Shown: piece by piece, positions 46,234 through 56,907 of the stretch
Numbering within the stretch: position 1 is the stretch's first letter
How the letters are laid out: every line of letters begins with the position of its first letter
Origin: Simmondsia chinensis
Lineage: Eukaryota; Streptophyta; Magnoliopsida; Caryophyllales; Simmondsiaceae
Assembly (NCBI GenBank): GCA_018398585.1
Contig: JAGTTD010000008.1
Span: forward strand, 6,584,501-6,648,500
Direction of reading: 5' to 3'
DNA: 64,000 nucleotides
The notes under the pieces: model-generated
Told to the model about the DNA's origin: nothing
The model's database searches: none
What the model saw: the letters and a program-made list of their open reading frames with translations, nothing else
Position numbers and translations under genes: made by a program

Positions 46234-49200
46234 TGTTATAGTTGGTAAATATATGACTTAGATTATGCTTAATAGGGTTTATAAAATTAGACTTCAAATT
46301 AAGCTAAAATAATTTGAAAATTAATGGGCATAAAATGCGTCACTGAATTCATGAAGTGAAGATAAAACGCAGCATTTTGGTGATCAGATATTTTGAATTT
46401 GGGTCTTTGGGACAATGACCAAATTACCCCTAGTAATATGTACTAATTACTTTAAGAACCGTGTACTATAGTTGCCCTAAGTTGTACTACAGCTGCACGA
46501 ATGGTACTATTCTTTCCCGAGTCATTAATGCTGCCTAAAATGGTACTATCAAAAAAGATACAGCGGTACTCTTCATGAATTCACCCTTATCTTCTTCTCC
46601 TTCTAACCATTACCTCGAGAAGCTTGCAGAAGAAGCTTTCACGGTGAAATCTCAGCCGTCCATTGCCCCGATGCGTGTCACACGATAAAGGGTTCACTTT
46701 GTGCTTTTTGTGGGTAAAGATGGTATGTTAGATTGATTCTTATCGACGGCTGTGATGAGGTATTGGGTTGCACTTATATTATAGCTTTGCGGCTATAAAT
46801 GTCGATAGTTAGGGTTTGTGAGAGGTAGATTTTTGATCAATCTCTTCCTCTCCCCTTTCTCTTCTGGCAATTTTCTTCCCTAAAGCTCTCAACGCAACCC
46901 TAACCCTAAACTCAAACCTTCGAGCCAAAAAAATTTGTAGGTTCCAGCCTTCTGAGCCTTGATTCGAGGTGATTATGTGTTCGTGGTGCTTCAGTTTGTG
47001 CTAGTGGTGCTCGGTTCGTGACTGGAGGTGTTGGTTCGTGGCTTATGTAGTTGAATTCCTATTCTTTACTTGCTTATTCGAGTCCTAGGTGTTCAGATCT
47101 TGACAAGATCCAGCTTCTGGAGGAGGTATACTTCTATCTTGAGTTAGTTCTTTGGTTTCTAACTTTGAATCCGAAGTTCTTGCTTGATTTAGTTCTTTGG
47201 TTTCTAACTTTGAATCCGAAGTTCTTGCTTGATTTCTTAAGTCCATAGGTTATTTGTTCTAAATTTGAGTCTTTTGTGTTGTAGTCAATCCTAGTTTGTA
47301 TAAATCGGGTCCTTAGGGTTAAGATCTAAGATATTGGAGTCTGTATTTGTTTTTGCTTTGATCGTCTTGTAATTTGTTATATGAGATCATTTATTGCAAG
47401 AAACTATTTAACTCGTGGTATACAAGCACCAACAAGTGGTATCAGAGCCAGGTTAAATATAAAATGCAATTCTTAAACAATGACTTTAGCTAAATATGAT
47501 ATTGAGAAATTTACTGGTAGAAATGACTTTGAGATATGGAAAGTAAAGGTGCAAGCCTTGCTCATGGCTCTTGGTGTGAGTTTCGCATTTCTGGAGAACA
47601 AGGACCAACCATAAGGACTCAAACCATTAGAAAAGGCTAGCATGGATAAGGTAGATCATGGTAACATCCTACTTTCTCTTAATAACTCAGTTCTTTCTAA
47701 AGTTTCTTCCGAAAAAAGTGCTATCGGTGTATGGAAGAAGTTAGAAAAGTTATATGCTACAAATTTATTAGCTAACTGTGGATTATTTATGGAGAGGTTC
47801 TACTCCTTTATAATGGACGAAAACAAAAACATAAAGGATAATCTAGATGACTTTTACATAGTTTTAGGTGACTTAGATACACTAAAAGTTGAAATATCAT
47901 ATGAGAATCAGACTATAATACTTTTAGGATCTTTTCCTAAGTACCTAAAATCTTTAAAAGACACCTTAATATATGGTAGAAAGACTATATCACTGATTGA
48001 GGTAGAAGATGCCTTAAGATCTAAAGTAGTAGAACTAAAGAAAGAAGGAAAATACTTCAGTAATAACAGTAGCAACCACAGTTAAAGCTTAAACAAAAAG
48101 GAAAAACTAAAACTAGAAATTATTATAAAAAGAGAGGAAAGAGTCACTCAAGATCTCAATCTAGGGGTAGAAAAGACTTGTCTAATGTTAAATGCTATGA
48201 ATGCGGTAAAAATGGACATTATAGACGATTCTGCGTTATTAGGAACAAGAACCATGGTAGAGGTAATTACACTGTTGATAATACTGAATGTGGTGAAGTA
48301 CTTGTAGCCTCTTCTGATCTTGCTTGTCACGAATGGGTGCTTGATTCTGGTTGTAGTTTTCATATGACATCTGAAAAGTCTTATTTTACTGATTACACTT
48401 CTGTGAGTGGGGTAAAAGTTGTGTTAGGAAATAACTATGCCTGTAAGGTAGTTGGCGTGGGAACTATGAGGGTTAAGATGTCTGATGGCACTAGCTTTAA
48501 CCTAGAGGGTTTAAGGCATGTCCCAGAACTGAAGAGAAACCTCATTTCCTTAGAACAACTTGATCTAAGTGGACTGACCCTGAAAGCGAGTAGGGGAGAG
48601 ATGAAAGTCCTTACAGGTGCCCTAGTAGTCATAAAGGAAGAGATCAAGAACAATATATATGTCCTGAAAGGGGAGGTAGTTTCTGGTGAGGGAAACGTAG
48701 CTAAGACTGACCCTAGAGACACCACTAGCCTGTGGCATGGGAGACTTGGACACATATCTGAGAGGAGATTGATAGAGTTACAAAAACAAGGTGTTTTCGG
48801 TGCTAATTCTGCGTCACAACTTGACTTCTATGATCATTGCATATTTGGCAAGCATCATAGGATTGCATTTAACATAAATTCGCATACAACTAATGGCATT
48901 GTTGATTATGCTCATACTGACATGTGGGGACCTTCTAGGGTACCCATAATGGGTAGAGCTTCATATTTCTTGTCTATTGTTTATGGCTTTTCTAGAAAGG
49001 TATGGGTATATCTACTAAAGAACAAAAATGATACATTTGAAACTTTTGTTAAGTGGAAATCCCTTATTGAGAACCGAACAGGAAAACAATCAAAAGTGAT
49101 AAGAATAGACAATCGACTTGAATTTGTGAACTCTAATTTTGACATGTTGTGTGCTGAAAATGGAATTAAACGACATAAAACAGTTAGAGGGACCCCCCCA

Positions 49201-52200
49201 ACCAAATGGTGTAGCTGAATGTATGAACCGGACCCTTTTAGATAGGGTAAAATGCATGTTGTTTTCATTCGGTCTATCAAAGCAATTTTGAGATGAAGCT
49301 ATTAACACAGCCATATATTTAGTTAATAGATCTCCAAATTCAGCTTTGAAAATGAAAGCCCCTGAAAGTGTATGGACCGGTAAAACAGTTAATGATGATA
49401 ACTTAAAAGTATTTGAGTGTTCAGCCTTTGTACACCAAAAGGAGGATAAATTGGAGCCTAGGGTTGTTAAAGGTATTTTTCTAGTGTATCCTTCAGGTAT
49501 AAAGGGTTTTCAATTAGGGATTAAGGAGGAAAATCGAACTATAACAATTATATGCATGGATATACATCAAAGAACAATTGAGCAATAGTTCAGCTGTTAG
49601 GCAATTTGACCCTAACTACTATGAATTTGAAGCTAACCCACCTAACCCTAAGAAAGAACCTGAAGATAACCTAGATAACACTGACAATACTGATAGAAAA
49701 ATGCTGCTGTAACTGTACCTAATAGATTAGAAACTGAACCTAACAGCCCTGAAAATGAGGTTCAGGACTCAGAGACCTACCAACTGGCGAGGGATAGAGT
49801 TAGAAGATAGTCTAGAGCACCTGAAAGATATGGCTATGTTGAGTGTATAGCCTATGCTTTAAACACAGCTTTAAATTACATAGAAACTGAGCCATTGTCC
49901 TATTATCAAGCTATCATTAGCAAACATTTAGCAGAGTGGTTGAACGCTATGACTGTTGAAATGGAGAGCTTGAGAAAGAACAATACTTGGGACTTGATTC
50001 CTAAGCCTAAGGGTAGGAAGGTTATAGGTTCTAAGTGGATCTTTAGGGTGAAAGAACCCGATACTCCTAAAGATTTGCCCCTGTTTAAGGCTGGTCTTGT
50101 AGCCAAAGGCTTTATGCAGAAAGAGGGGATAGACAATACTGAAAGTTTCAGCCCTGCCATTAAACATACCACTATTCGTGTCATTATGTGCTTGATTACT
50201 TTCTATGATATGTTGTTGCATCAAATAGATGTCACCACTCCATTTTTGCATGGAGAGCTTGAGGAAGAGATTCGCATCTCTCCACCTGAGGGGTTTGTTG
50301 AACCCTAGCATTTTGAGCATGTTTGTTTGCTGAAAAATTCACTGTATGGGCTGAAACAGTAACCCAGACAACGGTATAAGAGGTTTCATGCATTTATGGT
50401 TGATAATGGCTTTAGTAGATTTATTCATAATTCATGCTTGTACTTTAAAGATATTGGCTATTCTGATGCTATCTTCTTACTGATACATGTGGACGATAGG
50501 TTGTTAGCTAGTAGGTCCTAAAAGCAGATTTCAGATTTGAAATCTCGGTTAAATGGTTCTTTCGATATGAAAGATTTGGGGGAAGCTAAAAGAATACTAG
50601 GCATTGATATCATTAGGAACATGTCTAAAGGAACAATCCATTTAAGTTAGAGTCATTATCTTTACTAAGGTCTTGAAAAGGTTTAATATGTTTAAGTCAA
50701 AACCTGTGAAACAATCTTAGCATCGCAGTACCATTTTTCAGCAAGTCAGTGTCTTGAAATTGAGCAGGAAAAGCTTAAAATGAGCATAATACCGTATGCC
50801 AATGCCATAGAGTCATTAATGTACGTGATGACCTGCACTGGGCCTAACTTAGCTTTTTCGATAAGTATACTATCTCGTTATATGTCGAATCCCGATAAGG
50901 TAGATTGGGATGGAGTTAAATGGATGCTAAGATATATAAAAGGATCTATAGATTTGAGCTTAACTTTTGGTAGGGACCAAAATAAACTTAGATTGACATA
51001 TGTAGATTCTGATTTTGTGCGTGATTTAGATAGGAAACGATCCACATCAGCCTATATCTTCACCTTAACGGGTGGAGCTATTAGTTAGAGGTCAAAGTTG
51101 CAGACTGTAGCCTCTTTATCTACCTTAGAGCCTATATCAGATGTTGTTATGAAGGTATATGGCTGAACGGCTTATTGAATGAAATAAAACTCGACCTAGA
51201 ATCACCTAAAATCTACTCGGATAGTCAATCCACCATTGCCCTGTGTAAGAACCCTATATTTCATGATAGAACTTAACACTTAGCAGTTAGACGATATTTT
51301 ATCATAGATAATATAGAAGAAAATCATATTGAGTTGCTGAAAATTAGTACTAAAAATAACCCAGCCCATATGGGCACTAAAAATCTTCCTTTGGAGAAGT
51401 TTACACAGTTTGTCAAACTCGTCCAAAAGGAGTGGAACCCGAGGTGAAAAATGTTTGCGAAATTGTTAGTCATATAGTTACCAAGGTGGAGTGTGTTATA
51501 GTTGGTAAATATATGACTTAGATTGTGCCTACTAGGGTTTATAAAATTAGACTTGAAATTGAGCTAAAATAATCTGAAAATTAATGGGCATAAAACGCGT
51601 CACTTAATTCATGTAGTGAAGATAAAACATAGCATTTTGGTGATCAGATATTTTAAATTTGGGTCTTTGGGACAATGACCAAATTATCCCTATTAATATG
51701 TACTAACTACTTTAAGAACCGTGTACTATACTTACCCTAAGCTATGAAACAGCTGCCCGAATGGTATTATGCTTGCCCAAGTCATTAATGCTACCCAAAA
51801 TGGTATTGACCAAAAAGATACAGCTGTACCCTTCACTTGTTCTCCCTTATCTTCTCCTTCTAACCGAAGCTTGTAGACGAAGCTTTCATGGTGAAATCTT
51901 AGTCGTTCGTAGCCCCGATGCGTGTCACACGATGAAGGGCTCACTTTTTGCCTTTTCTAGGTAAAGATGGTCCGTTAGACTGATTCTTATCGACGGTTGT
52001 GATGAGATATTGGGTTGCACTCAGATTCTAGCTTGGGGGGCTATAAATGCCGATAGTTAGGGTTTGTGAGAGGTAGATTTCTTATCAATCTATTCCTCTT
52101 CCCTTTCTCTTCTGGAAATTTTCTTCCCTAAGGCTCTCAACACAACCCTAACCCTAAATCCAAATGTCTGAGCCAAAAAAGTCGAAGGTTCCAGCCTTGT

Positions 52201-52636
52201 GAACCTTGATTCGAGGTGATCTTGTGTTTGTGGTGCTTTGGTTTGTGCTAGTGGTGCTCGGTTGGTGATTGGAGGTGTTGGTTCGTGGCTAGTGGAGTCG
52301 ATTCCAGTTTTTTGCTTGCTGATTCGAGTCCTAGGTGTTCAGGTCTTGACAAGATCTAGCTTCTAGAGGAGGTATACTTCTATATTGAGTTAGTTCTTTG
52401 GTTTCTAACTTTGAATCCAACTTTCTTGCTTGATTTCTTAAGTCTAGAGGTTATTTGTTCTAGATTTGAGTCTTTTGTGCTGTAATCAGTCCTAGTTTGT
52501 TTGAATAGGTTCTTGAAGGTTAAGATCTAAGATCTTGGAGCCTGTATTTGTTTTTGCTTTGAGCGTCTTGTAATTTGTTTATCTGAAGTCATTTATTGCA
52601 AAAAACTGTTTAACTCGTGGTATACAAGCACCAATA
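46234..52636 (+). mobile_element. Ty1/copia retrotransposon, complete structure
   Basis: LTRs lie at 46234-47434 (1201 bp, TGTTATAG...CACCAACA) and 51494-52636 (1143 bp, last bases decayed to AATA). The primer site tggtatcagagcc is at 47437-47449. A purine-rich tract (aaggtggag) precedes the 3' LTR. A 4-5 base target duplication (t)agtt is visible (46229-46233, 52637-52640). The target lies in the same TRIM LTR as the gypsy element, 19 bp away. Confidence 0.9.
47480..51460 (+). pseudogene. copia gag-pol polyprotein, decayed
   Basis: Gag starts at 47480 (MTLAKYDIEKFTGRNDFEIWKV) with a stop at 47613. The zinc knuckle CYECGKNGHYRRFC lies near 48193. Protease: WVLDSGCSFHMT (about 48334). Integrase: HGRLGHISERRL..DHCIFGK, TDMWGPS, and IDNRLEF in place of the usual TDNGLEF. 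Reverse transcriptase (49895-50660): KWIFRVKEPD, LVAKGF, HQIDVTTPFLHGEL, SLYGLKQ and HVDDRLLAS (normally YVDD). RNase H (50780-51300): SLMYVMTCTGPNLAF..RYMSNP, TYVDSDF and later ..STIALCKNP. The order PR-IN-RT-RH is diagnostic of Ty1/copia. Many stops and frameshifts make it non-functional. Confidence 0.85.
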
Positions 52637-53321
52637 AGTTTTATACTCTTAAAATGCCCCTCACGCAAATGTCAATTAGGCTTGCAGCGTGGATAGTGTA
52701 TAGGCCCACCTTATAACTTGTACTTAAATTATTTTTTTAATATTGAAAGTTGGGGCTGTTGAGATTCGAACTCGTGATCTCTTGGTCAACAAGGCTCTAA
52801 TACCATGTCAAATAACCATCTTTCCAAAAAGGTTAAGCTGATGGATGAAGGCCTATGAATAGTTTTATACTCTAACATGCCCTCTGACGCGAATGCCAAT
52901 TGGGCTTGAAGTGTAGACAGTGCACGGACTTACCTCATACCTTGTTCTTAAATTGTTTTTAATATTGAAAGTGAGGATTGTTGATATTTGAACTCGTGAC
53001 CTCCTGGTCAACAAGGCTTTGATACCTTGTTAAGGAACCGACTATCTCAAAAGCTTATGCTTATGGGTGAAGGCCCAAGAATAGTTTTATATTCTAACAT
53101 GCCCTCTCACGTAAATGCCAATTAGGCTTAAAGCATGGATAATACACAGGCTCACCTCATACCTTATGCTTAAATTGTTTTCAATAAGTGGGAGCTGTTG
53201 AGATTTGAACTTGTGACCTCGTAGTCGACAAAGCTCTGATACCATGACAAATAACCATCTTTCTCAAAAGTTTAAGTTGATAGGTGAAGGCTCAAAATTA
53301 CTTTTATATTCTAACAAACCC

Positions 53322-54226
53322 TTAGATAAACTCCATAATCCAATCCAACTCGATTCTCTTTTTGCATCACTATATTAGTGGAAGGATCGAAAATAAAAGT
53401 TCAGTCAAATATATGAAGCGTTTAATAAAGTAAGGTGTAGATAGAGCATAAGTTTCTTTTGTTATAAGCGTGATTCGATTTGGTTAGTTGTAAATAGCTT
53501 TTGAGGTGTAATGTTGATCTTAAGTCATTAATATTATTATGTTATGTCATCCCCCTCACTTGGGAGTGCATAAACTATTCACCAAGATAAACACCAGCTT
53601 CATATTCTAATCCAAAATCAGTAGATTTAGTGTCCTTGGTATAATTAACCATAGACTTTAAAAAAAGTTTATTCCTTTTTTTAATTTTAAATTTCAAATT
53701 TTATCTAAGTAAAAAAAAAAAATGTTATGACCATCCAGAATATATAGAAACTCTAAATTAAAATAGGAGGGAATTGGGGAGTGATTGAGTTTTAAAGAGT
53801 GATTTAAAACCGTTTACTCGCAAGGGTGCGAGATCGTTGTAGCTTAGTCAGGTGTACGGGTGTTGTATTCACGGGGAATACTGTTAAGTCGAATTTAGTT
53901 ATTAACCGTCTACTTGCTGTGATTCCCCTAGCACTACCACCACCTGTGCTTCCCTTGGATCTTGTAGCGGCTTCAGGAAGGAGAGGAGAGGAGACGAGGC
54001 AAAAGATGGTAAAATAGGTATATCCTCTTCTGTATTTATACCCGCTGCGTGACCTTGGCTCTGCTACGAGATTTTGGCCGATCGATCGGTAGGCTCACTG
54101 TAGGTTGCTGCTAGATCGCCACTATTGGCTGATCGATTGGCAGTCCTACTGTATGTTCCGTCCCACAATAGGTTGTTGATCGATCGATCCTTGTGCTGAT
54201 TGGTCGATTAATTCTCTAAACCTTAC
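53322..54226. other. intergenic sequence with GATCGATC-containing repeats
   Basis: A stretch at 53826-54017 is open but has no known motif. At 54075-54210 the core ggc(c/t)gatcgat(c/t)gg recurs three to four times at 60-70 base intervals (54081, 54128, 54177, 54201). It follows a reversed TATA-like atttataccc. A decayed LTR is possible. Confidence 0.35.
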
Positions 54227-54450
54227 AACAACAACAACAGACCCAGTGCTACAAGGGCTCCCGCATAAGCAGGGTCTGGGGGGTAAGATGTATGCAGCCT
54301 TCCCCCTTTCTAGAGCTACCCTGAAGGAAGGCTTTTTTCGAGGACTCCTAACCTGGTGAGCTAGTCTGCAGCATCGAAGCATGGAAGCCTGACAGCAAGA
54401 GAGCAATAAGCAATAAGCATATGAGTCGGGCAAAGCAGAAGACAGGCATT
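54227..54450 (-). mobile_element. 5'-truncated RTE LINE tail, minus strand
   Basis: Minus strand ends in (TTG)n and carries the same 3' tail blocks as LINE A (accaggttaggagtcctcg, ggaaggctgcatacatctta, cagaccctgc, gcgggagccct). Flanks accttac/accttat (54220-54226, 54451-54457) are a likely target duplication. Confidence 0.75.
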
Positions 54451-54839
54451 ACCTTATGAGATCTATTTGAGATACCGAATTACGACCCGGTTGGTCCCTT
54501 TTTTACAGACGTGGTCGGGTTTCTCAATGTGGTCTTCAAATATACCTAAATTTTGTTTGATTTGGCTACTTTTGAACCTTTATTTGCTCTGATGCATTCC
54601 AAGCCCAAAATGAAACTAGATTGCAATAAGGCACACATAAAAAGGCCAAATATGTCATAAAAATAAGGTATAAAATATATAAAAATGAGGCACATCAAGG
54701 GTATAATCAAGAACACCGGAATTTATGTGGTTGAGTAGAAGCCTATATCCACGAAGAGGAGTACAATAATTCTCTATAATATTAAAAGATTACATAAGAT
54801 GTCTCAACTCCCAACTCTTTCTCAACCCTAATTTCAATA

Positions 54840-55391
54840 GGGCTTTTTACTAAAAATATCTACATTTTAGGTGCGGTTAAAAAAAAATACCTAACTTTTC
54901 TTATTTTTTAAGGTCACACCTAAACTTTCTAAAATTTTTGAATATCACACCTAATGCTGACGCTATTAACCTTCCATCAAATGAAATATCGTGTTTGGGG
55001 TATAAATGCAACAAAACACCAAGTTTAACTTAATTTAGTTAACTATATTAAGCTAATGTATTTTGAAAATGACAAAAATTACACTTCCCATCTGAATGTG
55101 TAAACGTGTTAGGGGTTTGGCGCACTACTACCGCCTTTTGCTACCAAAACAATTTAAAATTATTTTTTATTTGTAAAATAATTTATAATTTATTTACAAA
55201 ATTCCAATTTCTAATTCATTATAAATAGAAGAAAAAAAGTTTTACTAAAAGTAGTTTGGTAATTTCCTATTTATTTTAATGTAATTTAACTGATTGAAAT
55301 ATTTTAAAAAGTTCAGGTGTGATTTTGAAAAATAAGAAAAGTTAGGTGGTTTTTTGAAACCTATGTAGGTGGCTTTCAATAATAAAATTCT
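54840..55391. mobile_element. MITE-like element with about 100-bp inverted repeats
   Basis: Left end (tacattttaggtg..acctaacttttcttattttttaaggtcacacctaaacttt) and the reverse complement of the right end (tacataggtttc..acctaacttttcttatttttcaaaatcacacctgaacttt) match over roughly 100 bases (quoted in fragments). No coding capacity; target duplication unresolved. Confidence 0.65.
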
Positions 55392-56369
55392 AAAAAAAAA
55401 AAAATTTGGTTTCACTATCTTGAATTTTTTAGTTTGAATTTCAAAGTGTTGTATCGATTTGGGTCATTATAAATGTGATTTTTGGGGTTTGCTTCGTTTC
55501 TCCACTCTATATATTCTTGTCGGGCTTTCGTGCAAGAAACAAGACGAGTGTGAGCATGCATGGGAGACTGCTTGTGAACCTTCATGTTCATATCTAGTAA
55601 ACTTCTCTACCACCACCTGTGATTTTCTCTCATTTCTAGGGTTCTTATGTAAATATCAGTATCTTTATTATCGTCTCATTTAAAATTTATATTTGATTTT
55701 CAGTATCTAAAGTGAACTTAGTTTTTAGGTATTTTGTCTAATATAAAGATCGAAAATAATTTATATTGTGTGCAATATATGCAGAAATCGCGATTAATTA
55801 GAGTTTTCAACCACTTAGAATATCAATTAGCTAAGAGATTTATTTATTCTTTTTTTTTTGGGAACAAATTTTAGCAAAGAGATAAGCACATGCTTTATTT
55901 TGGCTTTTGAGGCATACTCTATTAAACTAAGGCACTAAATTGCAATGTGAACAAGGGGCTCCCACTTTATTATATATTATATATTATTAATTATTAGTTA
56001 TTAATTATAAGTTTTGGGTATCATGCAAAAATGGGGCGGCACATGGAAATTAAATAAATAACTGAGAAGCATAAATATTAAAAAGTAAAATGTGAAAAGT
56101 GACACCATAACCTATGATAATAATGATGGTATCATAAAGGATATGTGAGAATGACTAAACCCAAGAAAGAATAAATGAGCATGACTTAATCGTTATCCAA
56201 AGTTCTTATGATTCTATTGGCCATGCTGGTTGGTAGGATTAATCTTGATATATAGATATATATCAACACCATAGCACTTATAATTATGGGATATGACATG
56301 ACAATATAAAGTCAAATAAAACAGACTCGTAAAGTACTCTTATGTGCCAAAGAGGAAAGAGATTACAGC
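55392..56369. other. intergenic sequence with one Cys-rich short frame
   Basis: A 74-codon frame at 55459-55683 contains CKKQDECEHAWETACEPSC, an unusual Cys pattern, but has no signal peptide or recognised family. It may be chance. The rest is AT-rich and unrecognised. Confidence 0.3.
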
Positions 56370-56873
56370 TAAGAGTATAAATGAGCCGAGTGCTCCCTTG
56401 TTCAAACTCAAGCTCGAGTTTGAGTCAAGCTCTTATCGAGTTTTCGAATCTTTGTTCGAGCTCGTTTTGATTATGTTCAATGCTTTCGTTATGCTTATTG
56501 AGATTATTCAAGCACATAACTGAGCCAAGCTGAGCTCACTATTGAGTCAAGCTCCTTATCGAGTTTAGTTATTCAAGTTACTACCATGCTATTATTGAAC
56601 TATTTTTGAGTTAATAAAATGTTAACAAGATTTTAATAAGTTCTTAAAGAGCTTTTAACAAGCTCTTATTGAGTCTTTAATGAGTCCTTATAAAATGGTT
56701 CATGAATGTTAACGAGCCGAGCACCCCCATGTTCGAATTCGGCTTATTAAGCTTATAGAGGTTGCTCAAACTTGGCTCGATAAGTTATCGATCCCCAATA
56801 ACGATCACGAACGAGTCGTAATTGATTTCGAACACTAGTGGTACATCGAAAGTTTGGTTCATTTACATCTCTA
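56370..56873. mobile_element. hAT-like non-autonomous element
   Basis: Ends TAAGAGTATAAATGAGCC and (reverse complement) TAGAGATGTAAATGAACC form terminal inverted repeats. The interior is rich in gagctcgagtttgagtcaagctc-type words typical of a common plant hAT-MITE family. 8-bp flanks attacagc (56362-56369) and attacaac (56874-56881) match at 7 positions, the size expected for hAT. Confidence 0.7.
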
Positions 56874-56907
56874 ATTACAACCCAGTGAAAACCATTGCTC
56901 TAAAGTT

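Larger units (their letters stand above)
40277..53316 (-). mobile_element. TRIM tandem array (4 LTRs, 3 internal domains), interrupted
   Basis: LTRs of 71-73 bp begin TGTTAAG-like and end CTAACA-like. They lie at 40277-52654 (split), 52806-52876, 53028-53099 and 53245-53316, separated by internal domains of about 150 bp. Left of each complete LTR the plus strand reads gctctgatacca-like, the complement of TGGTATCAGAGC, so the element is minus-strand. The array is flanked by a perfect 5-bp duplication aaccc (40272-40276 and 53317-53321). Terminal-repeat retrotransposons in miniature have no genes and are moved by other elements. Confidence 0.85.

Noticed and set aside
52637..53316. Simple satellite array
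   Set aside because: Each unit has TG..CA-like LTR ends, a tRNA primer complement and the whole array has a target duplication, so a TRIM array explains it better.
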